Assembly: GCA_027036135.1 (NCBI GenBank) | Contig: JALVSY010000007.1 | Location: 66,880-130,879, forward strand | Length of the DNA stretch: 64,000 bases | Source: Pyrodictiaceae archaeon | GTDB lineage: Archaea > Thermoproteota > Thermoprotei_A > Sulfolobales > Pyrodictiaceae | Reading direction: 5' to 3' | Shown here: one piece after another, positions 7,803-16,124 of the stretch | Numbering within the stretch: position 1 is the stretch's first letter | How the letters are laid out: each line of letters begins with the position of its first letter | The notes under the pieces: generated by a model | What the model saw: only the letters and a program-made list of their open reading frames with translations | Told to the model about the DNA's origin: nothing | The model's database searches: none | Translations under genes and position numbers: made by a program

Positions 7803-8175
7803 TCCACGATAAACCTCTTAGTAAAACCATATTTTCGCTTGGTCTTTTCCACGTCCCTCATGCTAGCCATGTTAATTAAGTCCACCAAAGTACAAGTACG
7901 TAGACTGTAAAATAAGTGAATAACACTAGCTTCTCCTCCGGGAGGCACCTTCACTATAGCTCTTAATCAAAAATTAATAGAATGGTAAGAGGAGAAATGA
8001 AACTTCCTCAGACCGTCTGATTTCCTGGATCGATCCATTTTATCGGATTACGGGAAACTATTAGGCAATATTATAAAAACTACATTACATCGGCACGCAT
8101 CGAGTAGCGGGTCCTCAAAGCACCCTATCACACTTTAGGACCAGATGGTGGAACTCGTATTAGGGTGATAACGTC
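7803..8175. other. Intergenic region, AT-rich
   Basis: AT-rich stretch between the DJ-1 pseudogene and the HEPN gene. A plausible promoter is the tattataaaaac near 8070. I saw no reading frame, tRNA or repeat worth naming. Confidence 0.35.
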
Positions 8176-8559
8176 GTGAGCTATGAGGAGGCCGAGGTTC
8201 TAAGGGAAAGAGCAGAAGCCTTCTTAGAGAATGCTAGGAGATTATTTAGAGAGGGTAAATACGACTTAGCTGCGTTTAGTATTGAGCAATATTGCCAACT
8301 GATTCTTAAATACAAACTATTAGTGAAAGTAGACACTTACCCGCGAACCAATTCTTTGACGAGGCTTATAAGAGAGCTTGCTAGGATTAGTAAGAACGTT
8401 GAAGAGCTACTTAGACCCGAGAATGTCCTCATGATCACGAGGATCGAGGATGCATACATAGGGGCTAGATACCTGCCTAGGAGGTATCTTAGAGAAGAGG
8501 TTGAAGCTATGCTTGAGTTCGTTGAAAGGGTGTTCAAAAATGTTATCGACAGAGCTTAG
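8176..8559 (+). CDS. HEPN-domain protein (partner of MNT)
   Basis: A 127-aa helical protein of the COG2250 HEPN type: EEAEVLRERAEAFLENARRLF, then YDLAAFSIEQYCQLILKYKLL, and C-terminal DAYIGARYLPRRYLREEV. No Rx4HxY motif, so RNase activity cannot be claimed. GTG start after GGGTGAT. It overlaps the following nucleotidyltransferase gene by 20 bases. Confidence 0.82.
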   Translation: MSYEEAEVLRERAEAFLENARRLFREGKYDLAAFSIEQYCQLILKYKLLVKVDTYPRTNSLTRLIRELARISKNVEELLRPENVLMITRIEDAYIGARYLPRRYLREEVEAMLEFVERVFKNVIDRA

Positions 8560-8893
8560 CATCTTTATAGAGGAAGCTATCAAGTATCGCAGGTACTTTG
8601 AGAACCCAGTTGAGCTAGGCAATAAAGTCAAAGAAATCATTTCGAAATATGTCAGAAATGTAGAGGTTTATGTCTTTGGATCCGTTGTCCGCGGCAGATA
8701 CACTGCCTCAAGCGACATAGATATCCTCGTTGTAACACCTATAAAGCTTAGTAAAGAGGACATATATAGATTAAAGACAGAGGTTATTACAAGCCTTGAT
8801 GCCCCATTAGAACTCCACATAGTGTCGCGAGACGAGTTTGAGAACTGGTACAAGAGATTCATAGGCAAAGATGAGTTAGTTAAGATACCCTAG
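8540..8893 (+). CDS. Minimal nucleotidyltransferase (MNT)
   Basis: A 117-aa Pol beta-fold nucleotidyltransferase with VYVFGSVVRGRYTASSDIDILVV (GSxxxG then DxD) and third Asp in the APLELHIV strand replaced by Glu. The ATG beginning LSTELSIFIEEAI lies inside the end of the HEPN gene and is preferred over the upstream in-frame start. Gene order HEPN-MNT is the same as in the minus-strand pair at 4166-4898, but the proteins are not close copies. Confidence 0.82.
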   Translation: MLSTELSIFIEEAIKYRRYFENPVELGNKVKEIISKYVRNVEVYVFGSVVRGRYTASSDIDILVVTPIKLSKEDIYRLKTEVITSLDAPLELHIVSRDEFENWYKRFIGKDELVKIP

Positions 8894-8965
8894 CTAGACA
8901 ACGATACATTAATGAGTAGAGAGCACTAAGGCGGCAGCCCCGTAATAAGGCTAGGTCTATGGAGT

Positions 8966-10267
8966 TTACGGGTATAGGCGGTCGCGGAACCTTGGGAACG
9001 GTATTGTGTCCCTTATGTGGTCCGCGCCGGTTATCCACATGAGGTACCTCTCTACTCCTAGCCCGAAGCCGCTGTGGGGCACGCTGCCGTAGCGCCGGAG
9101 GTCTAGGTACCACTCGTAGTCCCTTGGGTCTAGGCCGTGCATCTTTATGTGCTGTACGAGCTTCTCGTAGTCGTCTTCGCGCTCGCTCCCGCCGACGATC
9201 TCGCCTACGCCTGGTACTAGTAGGTCGAATGCCCTTGCGCGGTCGGGTCTCTCTGGGTCCTCCTTCATGTAGAACGCCTTGATCTTTAATGGGAAGAATG
9301 TTATGAAGAACGGTGTATCGTAGTCTTCTCCTAGGGCTCGTTCCTCGTCTGCGCCGAAGTCGTCCCCGAAGGCTACGTCGAAGCCCTTTTTCTGCAGCCT
9401 AGCGATTGCCTCGTCGTAGTCTAGCCTGGGGTACGGCGTCTTGGTTGCTGGCTCTAGTCTCTCTGGTTTCTGTCTTAGCTGCTCGAGCTCCTCGAGCCTC
9501 TCGTCCAGTATCTTCTTGGTAGCGTAGGCTACTAGTTCCTCAACGGTCCTCATCTCGTCCTCCATCCGTGCCCAGGCCTCCTCTGCCTCGAGGTGCCAGT
9601 ACTCGTAGAGGTGCCTCCTCGTCCTGCTACGCTCCGCCCTGAAGCTAGGCGTGAGGCTCCATACCTTCTCTAGGCCATAGATGAGGGCCTCTAGGTATAG
9701 CTGGGCGCTCTGGCTGAGATAAGCGGTGTCGCCGAAGAAGTCTACCTTGAAGAGCGTTGCACCGCCCTCGACCGCCGCCTGTGTCAGTATGGGTGGGCTT
9801 ACCTCCCAGAACCCGTGCTTCTCGAAGTACTCCCGGAAGGCCTGGAGGGCTGTGTGCCTTATCCTCCATATTAGTGTGAGCTTCCTGCTCCGGATCCATA
9901 GGTGGCGGTTGTCGAGGAGATAGTCTATTCCCTCGCCGCCCTTTATCGGGAAATCATGGGACTCTCCCACGACTCTTAGCTTGTCCAATCTTAGCTCGAC
10001 GCCGCCGGGTGCACGGGGATCCCTAGCGACTACTCCCTCGGCCTCAATGCTAGCCTCTATATCTGCTCTCCTAGCTTCCTCCAATACTTCTCTCGGCGAG
10101 TGCTCCTCGGAGGCTACTAGTTGGAGAATACCCTCGGGGTCACGGAGGACTATGAACACCTTGCTACCGAGGTCGCGGTAGCGGTAAACCCAGCCCCTTA
10201 CCCTTGCCCGCTGACCAGGCTCGAGGCCAAGAACCTCGCGGGTATAGAGGTAACCGTCGCGTGGCAT
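8966..10267 (-). CDS. asnS: Asparaginyl-tRNA synthetase
   Basis: Class IIb aminoacyl-tRNA synthetase, 433 aa. Residues 1-110 are the OB-fold anticodon-binding domain (RARVRGWVYRYRDLG, VFIVLRDPEG). The catalytic domain has motif 2 FRAERSRTRRHLYEYWHLE, the GEIVGGSERE signature, and motif 3 GFGLGVERYLMW. The ending RDTIPFPR is typical of AsnRS rather than AspRS; family assignment rests on that and on the GEIVGGS motif. It charges tRNA-Asn in the cytoplasm. ATG start. Confidence 0.93.
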   Translation of the reverse strand: MPRDGYLYTREVLGLEPGQRARVRGWVYRYRDLGSKVFIVLRDPEGILQLVASEEHSPREVLEEARRADIEASIEAEGVVARDPRAPGGVELRLDKLRVVGESHDFPIKGGEGIDYLLDNRHLWIRSRKLTLIWRIRHTALQAFREYFEKHGFWEVSPPILTQAAVEGGATLFKVDFFGDTAYLSQSAQLYLEALIYGLEKVWSLTPSFRAERSRTRRHLYEYWHLEAEEAWARMEDEMRTVEELVAYATKKILDERLEELEQLRQKPERLEPATKTPYPRLDYDEAIARLQKKGFDVAFGDDFGADEERALGEDYDTPFFITFFPLKIKAFYMKEDPERPDRARAFDLLVPGVGEIVGGSEREDDYEKLVQHIKMHGLDPRDYEWYLDLRRYGSVPHSGFGLGVERYLMWITGADHIRDTIPFPRFRDRLYP

Positions 10268-10345
10268 TAGAGAATCCTCCCCGGAGAGCTTCGTACCATT
10301 CCGGCTCCTATGTCTCCTAGCCAGCTTGGCTCCTCTTATATAGGG

Positions 10346-10495
10346 TTATGGGCTCGGCGGGAATAACCGCTTCATCACATAGCTCAGCTGCCTGACGCTC
10401 TTCACGGCCCTGGGTAGTATCTCCGCGGCCCGCTCCAGTATATCGGTCTCCCACAGACATCCTCCACGTTCATCGTGCCGTCCTCTATTCCTCAT
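10346..10495 (-). CDS. Small basic protein (49 aa), coupled to the upstream membrane protein
   Basis: A 49-codon frame whose ATG overlaps the stop of the preceding minus-strand gene as ATGA. The product has a charged N-terminus (RNRGRHDERGG), an amphipathic helix ETDILERAAEILPRAVKSV and a basic C-terminus ending in RLFPPSP. No family recognised. The four-base overlap and sensible composition make it a likely real gene that standard length cut-offs would miss. Confidence 0.6.
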   Translation of the reverse strand: MRNRGRHDERGGCLWETDILERAAEILPRAVKSVRQLSYVMKRLFPPSP

Positions 10496-10791
10496 CGTAG
10501 CTCCTCGAGGTACGTTATCCAGGGCTTTGCCTGCATATAGGCTATGAGGGGGAAGAGTAGCGCGAACCCTATGAACACGAGGAGGAAGACGGCGAAGACG
10601 CCGCCGAACGGCCCCGTTACGGGGAACGAGGCAGCGATAGCAACACCCATGAGGGCTATGATGAGCGCTATTCCCGCGCTGAGATAGATGCTCCTCTTCG
10701 CCGAGCTAATAGCGGCGTTGAGTGCAGCGATAGCCGCCTCGCGGTCACATGGAAGCGTTACCACGAAGCCCCCGGGGAACCACCAGGACAA
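10492..10791 (-). CDS. Small membrane protein with two membrane segments
   Basis: A 99-aa protein beginning SWWFPGGFVVTLPC, with an amphipathic helix (REAAIAALNAAISSAKRS) then two hydrophobic segments at about residues 36-55 and 63-84. ATG start. It shares only the SWW-P-G opening with the protein at 1531, and the rest is unrelated. It is translationally coupled to the 49-residue frame downstream. Function unknown. Confidence 0.6.
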   Translation of the reverse strand: MSWWFPGGFVVTLPCDREAAIAALNAAISSAKRSIYLSAGIALIIALMGVAIAASFPVTGPFGGVFAVFLLVFIGFALLFPLIAYMQAKPWITYLEELR

Positions 10792-10978
10792 GGCTCAGCA
10801 GCTCCTCCTAGTGGACACGCGTAGAGGGCACGAGGCTAGCTATATGTCCTAGCCCTCTAGTAGCCAAGGTGCTTGATTCCATCAGTATCTATGTCCCCGG
10901 GTTCGCTTTGTGGACACGTGATGAGGCGTAGGGTATAAGTGTCCCACTTTTCGCCCCGTAGAGACTCGTAGGAGAGCC

Positions 10979-11335
10979 ATGCAGAGCCGCGATATATCCC
11001 GAGGCACGGGGGTCGTGGAGTTCTATACCCCGGGTAGGTACCCCGTTTCAGCTGCTAGGGCGCTGAGCATAGGAGCAGAGCTAGTGGACTCCATAGGGTT
11101 GCGCCACGAGTTGAGAGAGGTAACAATTGCCCCGGCTTGGTGGAGGAGGATATGCAGCTACACGAGGTACACCCGGTGCGCAGAGAAAGAGACAGGTAAC
11201 GGGCTACGGGTACTCGTAATAGTTGATTCCCATAGCGCTCTCCCGCCGCGTAGTGGAGCCGACCTCGTCTACCAAGTGGATACGAGGCGTGGCACCGTTC
11301 TACGCGTGGATAGTCTCAGGGCGCCGTGGCTCTGA
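10979..11335 (+). CDS. Hypothetical protein
   Basis: A 118-aa alpha/beta protein, with a strand LRVLVIVDSHSALPPRSG and a basic aromatic patch (APAWWRRICSYTRYTRC). ATG start. It overlaps the convergent nitroreductase gene by 20 bases at the 3' end. No family recognised; composition and codon use fit the neighbours. Confidence 0.5.
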   Translation: MQSRDISRGTGVVEFYTPGRYPVSAARALSIGAELVDSIGLRHELREVTIAPAWWRRICSYTRYTRCAEKETGNGLRVLVIVDSHSALPPRSGADLVYQVDTRRGTVLRVDSLRAPWL

Positions 11336-12032
11336 ACCCCCGTTTCTCTAGGCACTCTATCAGCGCCTTGGCTACGTGGTCGTAGTACCCGTTGGGGCCG
11401 AGCACGTAGCGGAAGAGCCTAGCTCCTCCGCCACGATAGATGCTCCTAACCTTGTCCCCGAGATCTATCGGCGATGGATACTGGTTCTCGGCGGCAAAGA
11501 CCTCGGATGGCTGCCGCGGCCTAGGCTCCGGGGACTCAGCTGGCCTCCCCACAGCGAGGCCCACGAGGGGAACCACGTGCAGGGGTAGGCCAAGCAAATC
11601 AGCTACCCTGCATGGATCAGCGTAGAGAGCGACGAAGACGATACCGTATCCCAGCTCCTCGGCTGCGAGAGCAGCCCAGCCCGAGGCTATCCCGACATCT
11701 ATAGCGGCTACGACGAAGTGCCCCAGCCCGGGCTGCGCGACGCTGACCCCTGCTCGGCGAGAAGCCTCCAAGAGCTTATGGTAATCAGCGCTGAAGACGA
11801 GGAAGACTGGTGCCTCTGCGACGTGCTCCTGGCCCCCCGTTATCTCGGCGAGGCTCCTCCGGAGCCCCTTATCCGTGACAGCTATCACGGTCACGGGCTG
11901 GAGATTCCACGAGCTAGGAGCCCTCCTAGCAGCCTCAAGTATCCTCTCCAAGTCCTCTCGGGGCACTGGCTCGTCTCTGAACTTCCTAATACTAACGTGC
12001 CTCGATATGGTCTCGAGACAGCTAGGCGACAA
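11316..12032 (-). CDS. Nitroreductase-family flavoprotein
   Basis: A 238-aa protein of the FMN-dependent nitroreductase family. The FMN site is visible in HVSIRKFRDEPV (basic SxRxF) and RRAPSSWNLQPV (RxxxSxxNxQP); GVAAIDVGIASGWAA-type helix and EELGYGIVFV follow, and VPLVGLAVGRPAE carries the usual GxP. A C-terminal extension of about 60 residues (YPSPIDLGDKV onward) is longer than in the smallest members. TTG start with a TATA box (tgtataaag, about 12068-12077, minus strand) giving a short leader. Substrate unknown. Confidence 0.85.
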   Translation of the reverse strand: MSPSCLETISRHVSIRKFRDEPVPREDLERILEAARRAPSSWNLQPVTVIAVTDKGLRRSLAEITGGQEHVAEAPVFLVFSADYHKLLEASRRAGVSVAQPGLGHFVVAAIDVGIASGWAALAAEELGYGIVFVALYADPCRVADLLGLPLHVVPLVGLAVGRPAESPEPRPRQPSEVFAAENQYPSPIDLGDKVRSIYRGGGARLFRYVLGPNGYYDHVAKALIECLEKRGFRATAP

Positions 12033-12316
12033 GGCAAACCATCCCTGGAATTGCTAGGGAGCCGGGAACTTTATACATCAGCCCCATGAAGCACCGTGAA
12101 TAAAGCAACCAGGAGGGTCAGCATCCCCGCTCAGCTCACAGCCCACTAGAGAGGGCTCGCCCCTTCTAAGCCTCATCACCATTACTATTCGATTTACCCC
12201 CGACCTAGTTCCCCAGAGTATCCCCGTCTAGTCCTTATAGTTGCGCCTACTCTCTAGATACTGTAGATACTGGGCCCTGGGATAGGACTGCAGAGTATCC
12301 ATCCGGGTTCACAGCT
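12033..12316. promoter_or_regulatory. Divergent intergenic region
   Basis: Holds the minus-strand TATA box for the nitroreductase at about 12068-12077 and presumably the plus-strand promoter for the ATPase. The repeated tagatactgtagatactg near 12256 is a short direct repeat. No further gene was seen. Confidence 0.35.
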
Positions 12317-13402
12317 ATGATCGTATTCCGGGACACTGGTTATCGTACCGGGCTTGGGCTGAGCTTCTATAACCGGCTCCAGGACCTTGAGTGCCTAGAG
12401 AGCTTCCTGCGGGCTGCGAGGACGCTGATAATCTATGGGCCCCGGGGTGTCGGTAAGAGCGAGCTCACCCGGTACTATTTGTTGAGGAGGGCTCCCCGGC
12501 TCAGCGGTGTTCTTATTGATGTGCGTAGGCGTGCTGCTGAGCGCCTCGGAGTCCATGGCTCCCTAGGCGACGTGGCCAGGGTCTTGGACGATATTGTCTT
12601 CTGCGCCCTTGGCACTGGTAGCCTTGTCAGGCTCGTGGAGAGCATTTCCCATGCTCTACGGGGACTTCAGGGAGGCCTCGTGGTTATTGATGAGTTCCAC
12701 TTGCTCTACCGGGACAGGGAGGAGGCTGTTGCTGAGCTTGAGCGCGTAGCCGGGTACCTGGCCAAGACACTGCATGGTCCACGCCTAGTCCTTACTGTGA
12801 GCGAGGGCTTCGTGGCAACCAGTAGGGCTAGGAGGAGACTGATAGGGTACTCGGCGAGGTATATGCTTCTCGAGGGACTCGGCAAGGAGAGCATGGAGGC
12901 GCTCTACAACGAGTACCGGGAGCGCTATGGCTGCGGCATAGGCTTCCAGGAGTATTGGGGAGTATTCGGCGGCGCCCCGGGCTACCTCGTTGAGGCATGC
13001 CCCTTGTCCCGCGAAGAACTCCTAGGAGAGTACATCCCGGGCATCCTCCGCGACACAGTGGACGAGGCAGTAGCGAGGCTTTCGGAAGAGCTGTCCAGGG
13101 AGCCCCGCGAAGTACTGGGTCTTGTTGCGAAGCTACTAGAGGAGCAAGGTGGTGAACCCATCTTTGTCCAGAACCCTGTACTCCACAGAGTCGCCGAGCA
13201 ATTGGTGGAGTACAATGTGCTCTATCCGTGCAGGGAGGGGGCAGTGGAGAGGTATCTCCCCCCGCTACCCGTCTACGGCGCTGCCATAGTCCTCGCTGCC
13301 CAGGGCGGCTACAGCGCCGCCTCCCTAGTACCGCCAAGCGTCTTAGAGAAAACAGTGGTGGAGAACGAGTGGAGCAATGCCAGGTGCCTAGCCCCGGGAT
13401 AG
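12317..13402 (+). CDS. Archaeal-type AAA/STAND ATPase
   Basis: A 361-aa member of the archaeal ATPase superfamily. Walker A GPRGVGKS is at residues 41-48 and Walker B GGLVVIDEFHLL at about 119-130; a sensor-like LVLTVSEGF follows. The C-terminal third contains a helical/winged-helix region (PIFVQNPVLHRVAEQLVEYNVLYP). These ATPases are frequent in Thermoproteota, often in mobile or variable regions, and their role is poorly known. Overlaps the convergent AOR gene by 15 bases. One of four such ATPases in the window. Confidence 0.8.
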   Translation: MIVFRDTGYRTGLGLSFYNRLQDLECLESFLRAARTLIIYGPRGVGKSELTRYYLLRRAPRLSGVLIDVRRRAAERLGVHGSLGDVARVLDDIVFCALGTGSLVRLVESISHALRGLQGGLVVIDEFHLLYRDREEAVAELERVAGYLAKTLHGPRLVLTVSEGFVATSRARRRLIGYSARYMLLEGLGKESMEALYNEYRERYGCGIGFQEYWGVFGGAPGYLVEACPLSREELLGEYIPGILRDTVDEAVARLSEELSREPREVLGLVAKLLEEQGGEPIFVQNPVLHRVAEQLVEYNVLYPCREGAVERYLPPLPVYGAAIVLAAQGGYSAASLVPPSVLEKTVVENEWSNARCLAPG

Positions 13403-15289
13403 TCTCCTCTCCACCTCTCTCAGTGCTCTCTGCGCCTCCTCGGCTGCGAAGCCTAGGCCTAGCTTCTCAAGGGTCTCTGGCAGTGGTACGCCGTACTCTT
13501 CGTGGTAGCCCCTGGCCCGGTAGAACTCTCTTATTGCTTCGCGTAGGTCCTCCCAGCTAAGGGCTGCTTTCTCGCCCCTCAATGGGCCCTCGGGGATTGG
13601 CTCCATCCATCTCTTCGGGACAGTGTCTCCCTCGGGTACTCTCCCGGCTAGCGCAGCGTGTATCCTCGCTAGGGCCTCTGTGCGCCACCCTACGAGGCGT
13701 AGCTCCTCTATGCTCTTCTCCAGCCCCGTGACGGCCTTGTACATCCTAGTTATCTCCTCGTCCTCGTACGGCACGAAGGCACAGAGCCCTAGGCTGTCTA
13801 GGAGCGCCTTGTGGTCGCGGTCCTCTAGGAAGCTCCTAACCATCTCCTTTGCTGGTCCCTTGCTTGGCCTCTCGTGCGGCCTCGGCCAGCCGCGTAGGTG
13901 GCTAGCACCAACGTCAGCGGTGGCATAGCTTACTGCGAAGCCCCTGCGCCCACGGGGATCCCACGCAGCCGATTCCAGGCCCTTGACGTGGACCGCTCTG
14001 TCTCCTCCGCGGCCAAGTATCTTAGCGGCCTTCTCCACGCCCTCCGCCAATACCGCGCCTATGCCTCTCCTCTCGGCTATTAGCCTGGCTAGCTGCTTGA
14101 CTGCCTCGGCTTCACCGAACCGGGGCTCCACTGTGAGCCCGTCTAGCTCCTCTCTACTGAGCAGGCCGTCCTCATAGAGCTCCATTAGCCATGAAACTGT
14201 CTCGCCGAAGCTGATACTATCCATCCCGAGCCTGTTCACAAGCCACTCTATGTAGATGACCTCGTCGGGGTCCAGGACGCCCGTAGCGACGCCGAGCATT
14301 GCTAGGTTCTCGTACTCCGGCTTCACCACTATGTGCTCGTAGCCCTCCCGGCGGGGCGAGACAAGCTTACTACACTTAACTGGGCAGCCCCATCCCCACA
14401 GGTAGCCAGCATAGGGCTTGTACCCTGCCCTGCCCAGCTCCCTCGCCAATACCTCGTCGCCGCCGAGCCTTTTGGCCTCGTCCTCTGGCAGCCATGGCCT
14501 CTTCCAGTGCCAGCCAGGGCACATGCTGAGCCGGCTACACACCGAGACACCGTCATTGGTGCCGTACCTTGCCCAGGCCCTGGTAGGCTCATCCCTCTCT
14601 ATGCGGCGATAAATCGCTAGGTAGGCCTCGCGCCACTCCTCTACACTAGCCCGGCTCGGAGGCCTCCTACCCCACACAGCTATTGCCTTAAGCTTCTTAG
14701 CGCCCATTACCGCTCCTAGGCCGCAGCGACCAGCAGCGCGGAAACCATCAACAATGATGTTGGCGAAGCGCACAAGCCTCTCCCCAGCAGGCCCAATGGC
14801 AGCAACACTGGCACCGCTCCTCGTCTCCCTCCGAACCCCTATCACTGTGTCCCACGTACTGGAGCCCCATAGGTGCTTGGCCCCGCGTATCTCCACCCGT
14901 CCATCCTCGAGGTAGAGGTAGATGGGCTCATCACTAGCCCCCGTGACTATTAGCGCGTCGAAACCAGCCATCTTCATCTTCGAGCCAAAGACCTGGCCAG
15001 CATAGGTGTCACACAGAATATTGGTCAAGGGACTCTTAGCCAAGAACCCTATCTTGGATGCACCGGGAGCGTGAGCTGCTAGCGCCCCAGGGGCAACGAT
15101 CAACACATTCTCCTCGGGGTCTAGTGGGTCAATGCTCGGAGGTATCAGGCTGAACCCATAGTAGTAGAGGAACCCTTTCCCGCCAACGAATAGTTCAACT
15201 AGCTCCCTGCTAAGCTCCTCGATCCTTACCTTGCCGCTTGAGAGATCCACGATGGCTACTCGGCCAGCGTATCCAGGAACAGGCGCCAA
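13388..15289 (-). CDS. aor: Aldehyde ferredoxin oxidoreductase-family tungstoenzyme, unusual cluster site
   Basis: Full-length AOR family protein (633 aa) that would bind tungstopterin and a 4Fe-4S cluster and oxidise aldehydes with ferredoxin. Family features: N-terminal GYAGRVAIVDLSSG, ASKIGFLAKSPLTN, FRAAGRCGLGAVMGAKKLKA for the pterin, DPRGRRGFAVSYATAD. Of the four cluster cysteines (C-x2-C-x3-C and a distant C), the second, third and fourth are present at 302, 306 and 503 (LGLCAF), but the first position, 299, is Gly (YLWGWGCPVKCSK). ATG start; single gene. Aldehyde substrate unknown. Confidence 0.9.
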   Translation of the reverse strand: MAPVPGYAGRVAIVDLSSGKVRIEELSRELVELFVGGKGFLYYYGFSLIPPSIDPLDPEENVLIVAPGALAAHAPGASKIGFLAKSPLTNILCDTYAGQVFGSKMKMAGFDALIVTGASDEPIYLYLEDGRVEIRGAKHLWGSSTWDTVIGVRRETRSGASVAAIGPAGERLVRFANIIVDGFRAAGRCGLGAVMGAKKLKAIAVWGRRPPSRASVEEWREAYLAIYRRIERDEPTRAWARYGTNDGVSVCSRLSMCPGWHWKRPWLPEDEAKRLGGDEVLARELGRAGYKPYAGYLWGWGCPVKCSKLVSPRREGYEHIVVKPEYENLAMLGVATGVLDPDEVIYIEWLVNRLGMDSISFGETVSWLMELYEDGLLSREELDGLTVEPRFGEAEAVKQLARLIAERRGIGAVLAEGVEKAAKILGRGGDRAVHVKGLESAAWDPRGRRGFAVSYATADVGASHLRGWPRPHERPSKGPAKEMVRSFLEDRDHKALLDSLGLCAFVPYEDEEITRMYKAVTGLEKSIEELRLVGWRTEALARIHAALAGRVPEGDTVPKRWMEPIPEGPLRGEKAALSWEDLREAIREFYRARGYHEEYGVPLPETLEKLGLGFAAEEAQRALREVERRLSRG

Positions 15290-15496
15290 GCCCTTATCCC
15301 CACAGTATTAGCTACGGGCGGGGAATAGTTAACCACTGCTTCGTGGACACTGATGCCGCCTCGTTGAGACACGGCCCGGGGTCTCCTAAGTGGCGGGCTA
15401 AAGGCTTTTTGCAACAATTTCTTAACCAAATATGTTATTAATTCGGCGTCTTTCTCATCTTATCATAGTAAAGAATCGTTGGAGGGCTGGCCAAGC
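15290..15496. promoter_or_regulatory. Divergent promoter region
   Basis: Separates AOR from the next plus-strand gene. The plus strand has an AT-rich block (aaccaaatatgttattaattc, about 15424-15444) suitable as a promoter; GGAGGG at 15481 sets the ATG at 15497. Nothing else noted. Confidence 0.35.
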
Positions 15497-16088
15497 ATGG
15501 CCGGGAAGGAGCCAGGGTTCATGAAGGGTGCTAGCTGGGTAAAAGTGTATCATGCCTACTTCCAGTCAATGGTCGTGGAGGGGCTCACGCAGCTAGCCTA
15601 TGACGCGATGGGCCCCGATACGGGGGTTCGCGGCGGTTGCCCGGATAATCGAGAAAGGCGCAATGAAGGGCTTCGGCGCATTGCTCGAGGAGGCCAAGAA
15701 GGCTGGCATAGAGCTACAGGGTATCGGGCTCCGGGAGCTACTAGAGTACGAGGTGGCTTGCCACCGCAAAGCCATAGAGGAGATGGGTGTTGATTTCCAG
15801 CTCTTCGAGAAAGTAGTCCCATTAGAGAATGGCGAGGGATACGCACTAGAGACTAGGCACTGCAAGTACCACGAGCTAGCTAAGAAGAACCCTACGGTCT
15901 GCGGTGTCTGCGTAGGCATAGTGACGGGTATACTGAAGTGCTTCGGGATACGCGCCCAGTGGGTCTCCCATCCACGCAGGAAGAATCAGCTATGCCTCCG
16001 CGAAGAGAAGCCAGAATACGTTGTCTACAAGGACCCCGATGTCGAGCCCCCCAAGTGTAGGATAGTGGTTGAGAAGCTCAAGTGCTAG
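15497..16088 (+). pseudogene. Cys-rich conserved protein interrupted by one frameshift
   Basis: Two overlapping frames join into one protein of about 196 aa. The 5' part (SWVKVYHAYFQSMVVEG, QLAYDAMGPDTG) runs into a run of five G at 15622-15626; removing one G restores GFAAVARIIEKGAMKGFGAL and the remainder. The C-terminal half has six cysteines, including RHCKYHELAKKNPTVCGVC and CFGIRAQWVSHPRRKNQLC, then PDVEPPKCRIVVEKLKC. The His/Cys spacing suggests metal or heme binding and recalls the aminothiazoline-carboxylate hydrolase-like family, but I cannot assign it firmly. It may be a true frameshift or a homopolymer sequencing error. Confidence 0.65.
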
Positions 16089-16124
16089 GCCCTTGTCTTC
16101 CACGAAGAAGGGGCGCCCTGCTTC

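Noticed and set aside
13228-13560. Overlapping plus-strand frame across the ATPase and AOR ends
   Set aside because: It lies antisense or out of frame to two recognised genes and has a composition expected of a shadow.
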